From Paenibacillus algorifonticola (GTDB lineage Bacteria; Bacillota; Bacilli; Paenibacillales; Paenibacillaceae), in contig NZ_LAQO01000034.1 in assembly GCF_000971975.1 (NCBI RefSeq), positions 28,440 through 92,439 on the forward strand: 64,000 bases of DNA, written 5' to 3'. Below, one piece after another: positions 58,829 through 64,000 of this stretch. A program made the position numbers and the translations under genes. Each line of letters opens with the position of its first letter. Positions within the stretch are counted from its first letter, which is position 1. The notes under the pieces were generated by a model. That model saw only the letters and a program-made list of their open reading frames with translations. It made no database searches and was not told the DNA's origin.

Positions 58829-61800
58829 TCAAAACGGCACCTTATGAGATTCCATCTTCCGCTCAATAATGTGTTGGACGATGCCACCAATCACGTTCGC
58901 GTTTTCTTCCACGTATTCAGGAGCAAACACCTGCTCGTGAACCCCGGCGAGCTGATATTCCTCGTAGTTTTGCCGGGTCGCTTCCTGCCATGACGGCCTA
59001 TGTTCAAGCGCTCCACGCTCTCTGGAACCCTCCGCGATTAGCCCGTGAATATTCGCCTGAACCGTGCCCGAGTGAATCAGCTTCGCTCCATACGTCAGAT
59101 ACGCCCGCACTTTGCGCTCCACGCGTTCGCGAATGAATGGGTTGTCGAGCAATTCTTTCTCCTCGCCTTCGGCAGGCTCCAGAATTTCCTTGATGTCACT
59201 CTCCACTTCGTCCATCGGAGTTTCGAATTTTTTATACGGGGAGTCCAACATGATCAGGTCGGAGACGCGGCCGCCTCTCCTCTCTATCGCTTGGGCCACC
59301 TCATACATCAGATTGCCGCCCAACGAATACCCCAGCAGCACATACGGCGAGCCTTCCTGCACGCGGAGTATCTCCTCTACATAACGGTCTGGGATGTCCT
59401 TGAAGCCATCCGTATCGTCTATAAAATCTATGGCGTAAAGCACGCAGCGGTCATCCAGCTTCTTCGCAAGTTCCATATAGCTTATGCCATATCCGCCCCC
59501 CGGAGGAAAGCAAAAGACGTTGATCGGTCCGTTCTCGTTGAGTTTCATAAAGCGGTTGCCGCTGTGTCCCTCAAGCCCGGATTGCCAGATCTCATAAGCC
59601 ATCGCTTCGACGGACGGATTCTGGAACATGTTGTGGAGTGAGATTTCGACTCCCATTGCGGCATACACTTTTTGAATCAATTGCATAAGGCTTAAGGAGT
59701 GGCCGCCCAGATCGAAGAAATTGTCCTTCACTCCGATCCTTTCCGTTCCAAGCACCTCTTGCCAAATCCGCACGAGCTGCTCTTCCAGCGATGTACGGGG
59801 CGCGGTGTATTCCGCACCGGTATTCACGCTTCCTTCCGGCGCGGGCAGCGCCTTACGGTCCGTCTTCCCGTTCGACGTCAGCGGCATCTTCTCCAACTGC
59901 ACGAAGTACGACGGAATCATGTACCCCGGCATCTCCTGCGACAGCCTTCCTCTTAGCTCGCTCACCGTCAGCGGTTTGTCCGCTACCACGTACGCGCACA
60001 GCTGCTTCTCCCCGCTTTCATCCTCTCGCGCCATCACGATCGCTTCCTGCACCGACTCCACCTTCAACAGCTGCGCTTCCACTTCCCCAAGCTCGATCCG
60101 GTACCCGCGTATCTTCACTTGATGGTCGATCCGTCCCATGTATTCGATGTTGCCATCTGGCAGCCATCTCGCCAAATCCCCCGATCGGTACATCCGCTCT
60201 CCTGGCGTAAACGGATCGTCCACGAATTTCTCCGCCGTCAGCTCTGGGCGGTTCAAGTACCCGCGCGCCAGACCTTCTCCGGCCACATACATCTCCCCAG
60301 CCACTCCCGCCGGCACGCATCGGCGGTTGCCATCCAGCACATACACCTTCAGCGTCGGGATTGGTCTTCCGATATTGCTTCTCCCCTCGGCGATTTCCAC
60401 CTCGGTGATTTCCTTGTAGGTCACGTGTACCGTCGTTTCTGTGATCCCGTACATATTGATCAACTGCGTAGCCGGGTAACGCTTCCTCCAGTCCTTCAGC
60501 TGCTGCGGCGCCAGCGCCTCTCCTCCGAAGATGACCTTTCGAAGGCTCAGCGTCTGCCCGCTCTCCGCCAGCGCTTCGCGAAGCAGCTGGTAGAAATACG
60601 TCGGCGTCTGGTTCAGGATCGTGACCCCACGCTCCTTCAGCAGCTGCAAGAACTGTGCCGGCTGTTTCGCCGTCATCGGCGGCACAATCACCAGCTTGCC
60701 CCCATACAGCAGCGCCCCGTACATTTCCCACACCGAGAAGTCGAAGCAGAACGAGTGGAACAAGGTCCACGTATCGGAAGAGCCGAAGTCGAACAGGTTC
60801 TTGCTGTTGAACAGCAGTCGGACGACGTTCTTGTGCGCGATCAAGGTGCCTTTCGGCTTGCCCGTCGTTCCCGAGGTATAGATCACATAGGCCAGATCGT
60901 TCGGCTGGTTAACCGAGACGAGGCTCGCGCTGTCCGCTGCGTAGGTCTGCTCGTCATCCAGGAACAGGCAAACGCCCGCAAAGGTCGCTTTGTCCCGCAA
61001 ATGCGCTTGCAGCAGCAGTACACCGGCTCCCGAATCGTCCAGCATGTAGCGGATGCGCTCCTCCGGATACTCCGGATCGATCGGCACATACGCCCCACCC
61101 GCCTTCAGGATCGCGAGAATCCCGATCACCATGGAAGGAGAACGTTCGGCCATAATGCCCACCAGCTGATCCGCCCCTACGCCTTGGCTGCGCAGAGTAC
61201 GCGCCAGACGGTTCGACCGCTCATTCAGCTCGCGGTACGTCAGACGCTCGTCCTCGTACTCGACCGCGACCGCATCCGGATGAAGCTCCGCCTGCTCCTC
61301 AAACAACTCGTGAATCGTCTTCTCTCTCGGGTAATCCGCATCCGTATCGTTGAATACGGTAAGAATCTCATGCACCTCGGCCTCAGACAAGATGTCCGCT
61401 CTATCGACGGCCAGATCCGGTTGAAACAAAATGCCAGAAAGAAGCCGAATGTAATGATCGGTCACCTTGACCATAAAATCTTGGTCGTATCGGGTGGAGT
61501 CGAAGCTTAGATTCAATACCATGGAGCCCTGCATCGATTCAAACTGAAACAAGGTGTCGGTCCAAGTTTTGTTCTTCCCGGCATCCGTATGTATGTTTGC
61601 AAACGAGACCACTGTAGGGACAACGGGCTCGCCAAGCGAATTGTACTCTACGTTCATAGGCCGAACCATTTTTCGAAACGGAATATGCTGATGCTCTATG
61701 GCTCCGCTGACGGACGACTTGATTTGGCCCAGCAGCGTTCTAATCGTGCTCTCACCATTCACCCTAGTTTTAATCAAGAGAACATCTTGGGTCGGCAGAT

Positions 61801-62110
61801 TTCCATCATCAGGCTCGCTGTAAGCGGGCATGCCCACAATCGTATGTTCTTGGTGAGTATAGGTGTAGAGCAACCCGTTGACTCCAGCCATTACGATCAG
61901 ATAGACGGCCATGTCCGATCCATTCGCCAGCGAGAGAATTTTCGCCGATAGCTCCTGCGGTAGTGTGCGGCAGATTACACCTATGTTGGACGCAGCATTC
62001 ACGCTCGTTCCCTTATTGGCGGGGCTGCTGTACGGCAAGAAGCTCATACTATCTTCGGCGTCAAATATTTCGTTCCAATAGGCCTCTTCCCTCTCAAACA
62101 CCGACTTCAT
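58829..62110 (-). CDS. Terminal NRPS: half-C, A (Thr), PCP, thioesterase
   Basis: A 1093-residue enzyme. Residues ~1-250 are only the C-terminal half of a condensation domain (EEAYWNEIFDAEDSMSFLPY onward; no HHxxxDG). The adenylation domain (~270-775) has LAYVIYTSGTTGKPKGT, NMYGITETTVHVTY, YRSGDLARWLPDG and NGKTDRKALP; reading the specificity positions against GrsA gives D-F-W-N-I-G-M-V-H, the known threonine code. A carrier domain follows (NFFDLGGHSLSLMQL, ~805), then a type I thioesterase (GYSLGGNLMYE, ~935; His in GVHEQVFAPEYV). The ATG at 62110 follows GGGGAGGGA; the open frame upstream to 62179 is not supported. It adds threonine last and releases the peptide. Confidence 0.9.
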   Translation of the reverse strand: MKSVFEREEAYWNEIFDAEDSMSFLPYSSPANKGTSVNAASNIGVICRTLPQELSAKILSLANGSDMAVYLIVMAGVNGLLYTYTHQEHTIVGMPAYSEPDDGNLPTQDVLLIKTRVNGESTIRTLLGQIKSSVSGAIEHQHIPFRKMVRPMNVEYNSLGEPVVPTVVSFANIHTDAGKNKTWTDTLFQFESMQGSMVLNLSFDSTRYDQDFMVKVTDHYIRLLSGILFQPDLAVDRADILSEAEVHEILTVFNDTDADYPREKTIHELFEEQAELHPDAVAVEYEDERLTYRELNERSNRLARTLRSQGVGADQLVGIMAERSPSMVIGILAILKAGGAYVPIDPEYPEERIRYMLDDSGAGVLLLQAHLRDKATFAGVCLFLDDEQTYAADSASLVSVNQPNDLAYVIYTSGTTGKPKGTLIAHKNVVRLLFNSKNLFDFGSSDTWTLFHSFCFDFSVWEMYGALLYGGKLVIVPPMTAKQPAQFLQLLKERGVTILNQTPTYFYQLLREALAESGQTLSLRKVIFGGEALAPQQLKDWRKRYPATQLINMYGITETTVHVTYKEITEVEIAEGRSNIGRPIPTLKVYVLDGNRRCVPAGVAGEMYVAGEGLARGYLNRPELTAEKFVDDPFTPGERMYRSGDLARWLPDGNIEYMGRIDHQVKIRGYRIELGEVEAQLLKVESVQEAIVMAREDESGEKQLCAYVVADKPLTVSELRGRLSQEMPGYMIPSYFVQLEKMPLTSNGKTDRKALPAPEGSVNTGAEYTAPRTSLEEQLVRIWQEVLGTERIGVKDNFFDLGGHSLSLMQLIQKVYAAMGVEISLHNMFQNPSVEAMAYEIWQSGLEGHSGNRFMKLNENGPINVFCFPPGGGYGISYMELAKKLDDRCVLYAIDFIDDTDGFKDIPDRYVEEILRVQEGSPYVLLGYSLGGNLMYEVAQAIERRGGRVSDLIMLDSPYKKFETPMDEVESDIKEILEPAEGEEKELLDNPFIRERVERKVRAYLTYGAKLIHSGTVQANIHGLIAEGSRERGALEHRPSWQEATRQNYEEYQLAGVHEQVFAPEYVEENANVIGGIVQHIIERKMESHKVPF
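59697..59978 (-). repeat. Near-identical NRPS repeat, copy 1 (A-domain end to PCP)
   Basis: This 282-bp block, coding the adenylation C-terminus to the start of the carrier domain, matches 63719-64000 at an offset of 4022 bp with about five substitutions (roughly 98 percent). The second copy runs off the window edge. Confidence 0.9.
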
Positions 62111-62147
62111 TATTATCCCTCCCCATACTGATGTCAGACAAAACCCG

Positions 62148-62183
62148 GAGTGTGTGCCCCCGGAACAAGACGGACACACACTC
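62148..62183 (-). promoter_or_regulatory. Intercistronic hairpin between NRPS genes
   Basis: GAGTGTGTG pairs perfectly with CACACACTC; on the minus strand the hairpin is followed by CGGGTTTTG. Next to it an 11-bp direct repeat TTTCGGGTATA occurs twice (62185-62206). It may act as a weak terminator or processing site tuning the ratio of the two synthetases. Confidence 0.5.
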
Positions 62184-62229
62184 TTTCGGGTATATTTCGG
62201 GTATAGACGGTGTATTTCTTCGGTTCTGT

Positions 62230-64000
62230 CTAGAATGCAAATTCAATGTCCTCCAACGAGCCTTTGCGGCTTGCCGAAGGCGCATGACATTGGATTTGGT
62301 TTAATGGGATGTTCGGGTCTTCGCAAATCTGCGACAACACAAACAGGAAATCCTTCAACATTTTATGGATCATCGCCGGTTTGAACAGCTTAGCGCAGTA
62401 CTGGAAGCCGCCCGTGATGACTCCGTTATCTTCCGCTACAAACAATGAAAGATCGAATTTCGCATCATTCGTATGGTCAAGAACGTACGGGGTCAAGTGC
62501 AGCGCTTCAAACCTGGCCTCACGATCCTCGGTATTCTGCATGACAAACATCGTGTCGAACACCGGATTGCGGCTTGCGTCCCGTTTCACATCCAACCGTT
62601 CTACAAGCTCTTCGAAAGGATAGTCTTGATGCTCGAATGCACCCAGTGTCGTTTCTTTGACTTCTTCCAGGAAGGAAGCAAACGTCTTGTCTCCCGCCGG
62701 ATAATTGCGGATGGCAAGCGTGTTGACAAACATCCCGAGCAGCGGCTCCAAATCCGGATGTGTTCTTCCTGCGACAGGCGTCCCCACAATGATGTCTTTC
62801 TGGCCGCTGTATTTGGAGAGCAGCACGTTATAGGCGGATAGGAGAACCATATACAGCGTGCTCCCGCGGGTTGACGCCAATTGGTTTAATTGCCGTGCAA
62901 GCTCGGAATCGACTTCGAATTCGACATGTGCTCCTTCAAAGCTTCGAACAGAAGGCCGTTCGTAATCCGTTGGCAAATCTGCCACAGGCAGTTCCCCTTC
63001 GAACGCCTGCAGCCAATACCCCTCCTGCTTATTCATGCGTTCGCGCTGCGCCTCGTGCTGCTGCCATACGGCAAAATCCTTGTACTGAATCCGCAAAGGC
63101 GGGAGCTCCTCGCCTGCATAGAGTCGGGACCATTCATCCACCAAAATCCCCATAGAGACACCGTCGGAAATTAAGTGATGCATGTCCACCATCAGCAGAT
63201 GGCGCTCCGGCTCCAGCTCGACGAGTTCTACGCGAAGCAGAGGCGGATGCTTCAAATCAAAGGTGCGGACGAAACCGCGGACAATGTCTTCGACCTCTTC
63301 TTCGTCAGCCTGCCCGTACTCCACCTCAAATTCCACTTGCGCGTGCACCCGCTGTACCGGTTCGCCGTGCACCATCTCAAAGCCGGTGCGCAAAATCTCA
63401 TGCCGTGCGATCAGCTTCCTAAACGACTCTTCAAACCGCTCACGATTCAGCGGACCTTCAAGCGTCATGAATTCCGGCATGTTGTAGCTTTGTTCCGCGC
63501 CTTCCAGTTGATGCAGAATGTAAAGCCGCTTTTGCGCAGAGGATAGCGGGTAGTACGCCCTTTCCTCAACGGCCGGTATGGATGCATAGGTCGTTTGCGC
63601 CATGTCGGCGATCGCTTTCGCCATCTCCTCAATGGTCGGGAGCCGGAATACGTCCCGCAGCGGCAGATTGACTTTCATCTCTTTATAGAGCTTGCTTACC
63701 AACACAGTCGCACGAAGGGAGTGGCCGCCCAGATCGAAGAAATTGTCCTTCACTCCGATCCTTTCCGTTCCAAGCACCTCTTGCCAAATCCGCACGAGCT
63801 GCTCTTCCAGCGGTGTACGGGGCGCGGTGTATTCCGCACCGGTATTCACGCTTCCTTCCGGCGCGGGCAGCGCCTTGCGGTCCGTCTTCCCGTTCGCCGT
63901 CAGCGGCATCTTCTCCAGCTGCACGAAGTATGACGGAATCATGTACCCCGGCATCTCCTGCGACAGCCTTCCTCTTAGCTCGCTCACCGTCAGCGGTTTG
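62230..64000 (-). CDS. NRPS, partial: A C-terminal part, PCP, C (continues past right edge)
   Basis: The minus-strand frame enters from the right edge and ends at 62230. Visible are the end of an adenylation domain (SYFVQLEKMPLTANGKTDRK), a carrier domain (NFFDLGGHSLRATVLVSKLY), and a full condensation domain of ~430 residues with active site MHHLISDGVS and RTHPDLEPLLGMFVNTLAIR. The C-terminus (PSASRKGSLEDIEFAF) may be a docking tail. The condensation domain at the very end hands its chain to the next protein, which starts with a half condensation domain. The amino-acid specificity of this adenylation domain lies outside the window. Confidence 0.9.
   Translation of the reverse strand, partial: KPLTVSELRGRLSQEMPGYMIPSYFVQLEKMPLTANGKTDRKALPAPEGSVNTGAEYTAPRTPLEEQLVRIWQEVLGTERIGVKDNFFDLGGHSLRATVLVSKLYKEMKVNLPLRDVFRLPTIEEMAKAIADMAQTTYASIPAVEERAYYPLSSAQKRLYILHQLEGAEQSYNMPEFMTLEGPLNRERFEESFRKLIARHEILRTGFEMVHGEPVQRVHAQVEFEVEYGQADEEEVEDIVRGFVRTFDLKHPPLLRVELVELEPERHLLMVDMHHLISDGVSMGILVDEWSRLYAGEELPPLRIQYKDFAVWQQHEAQRERMNKQEGYWLQAFEGELPVADLPTDYERPSVRSFEGAHVEFEVDSELARQLNQLASTRGSTLYMVLLSAYNVLLSKYSGQKDIIVGTPVAGRTHPDLEPLLGMFVNTLAIRNYPAGDKTFASFLEEVKETTLGAFEHQDYPFEELVERLDVKRDASRNPVFDTMFVMQNTEDREARFEALHLTPYVLDHTNDAKFDLSLFVAEDNGVITGGFQYCAKLFKPAMIHKMLKDFLFVLSQICEDPNIPLNQIQCHAPSASRKGSLEDIEFAF
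63719..64000 (-). repeat. Near-identical NRPS repeat, copy 2
   Basis: Matches 59697-59978 with about five substitutions over 282 bp; it continues beyond the window. Such identity inside otherwise divergent modules points to recent gene conversion or module duplication. Confidence 0.9.

Noticed and set aside
60018..60770. 250-codon minus-strand ORF in another frame inside the NRPS gene
   Set aside because: Out-of-frame shadow, glycine/arginine/alanine-rich with no recognisable domain.
60119..61510. 463-codon plus-strand ORF across the NRPS adenylation domain
   Set aside because: Antisense shadow of a fully supported NRPS gene; Arg/Gln-rich composition typical of reading GC-rich coding DNA backwards, no ribosome site.

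Overview
This window comes from a low-to-mid-GC Firmicute, most likely a Paenibacillus (inference). The grounds are strong AGGAGG-type ribosome sites, an AraC-plus-binding-protein regulator of the Btr type, a LytS/SARP-style two-component pair, an rbsKDACB-rbsR operon and NRPS genes of bacillus type. I see no tRNA, rRNA, CRISPR array or intact insertion sequence.

Layout. 0-2.5 kb: a minus-strand potassium/proton antiporter operon (small ORF, GreA/B-like protein, khtT, khtU running off the left edge), then a decayed siderophore-binding gene behind a good Fur box. 2.6-6.2 kb: orphan flagellin methylase, two small unknown genes, and a TetR operon with a two-palindrome operator and a 27-residue membrane peptide. 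6.3-9.9 kb: iron uptake (AraC/binding-protein regulator, siderophore-binding lipoprotein, FhuF-type reductase). 10.1-16.6 kb: ribose operon rbsKDACB plus rbsR, preceded by a truncated second copy of rbsK. 16.8-24.5 kb: a SUKH-like pair, PPK2, isochorismatase-like hydrolase, LysR/EamA pair, alpha/beta hydrolase and a secreted DUF5050 protein.

24.6-35.6 kb is the least understood part. A 1645-residue DUF4132 protein and a small partner face a tightly overlapping five-gene operon of the STM4015-STM4011 type: leucine-rich-repeat protein, ATP-grasp-like ligase, alkaline-phosphatase/sulfatase-fold hydrolase and two radical SAM enzymes. Upstream lies a promoter carrying two LexA-like boxes, so the operon may be DNA-damage inducible. 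The set looks like an uncharacterised modification system.

35.7-49.8 kb is a cell-surface and signalling block. It holds a double-kinase hybrid sensor, a diguanylate cyclase, a class D-like sortase with a 1956-residue LPKTG surface protein, a secreted transglutaminase-like protein behind a c-di-GMP-I riboswitch, and a SARP-type response regulator. 50-54.4 kb: PfpI protein, then an SPFH/zinc-ribbon membrane operon with a tandemly duplicated two-gene unit (YdjGHI-like).

54.6-64 kb: a 5'-truncated pyruvate kinase fragment and a group II intron 3'-end remnant mark the junction with a more GC-rich NRPS cluster on the minus strand. It runs from an NRPS (partial at the right edge), through a terminal Thr-module NRPS with thioesterase, to two overlapping ABC exporters.
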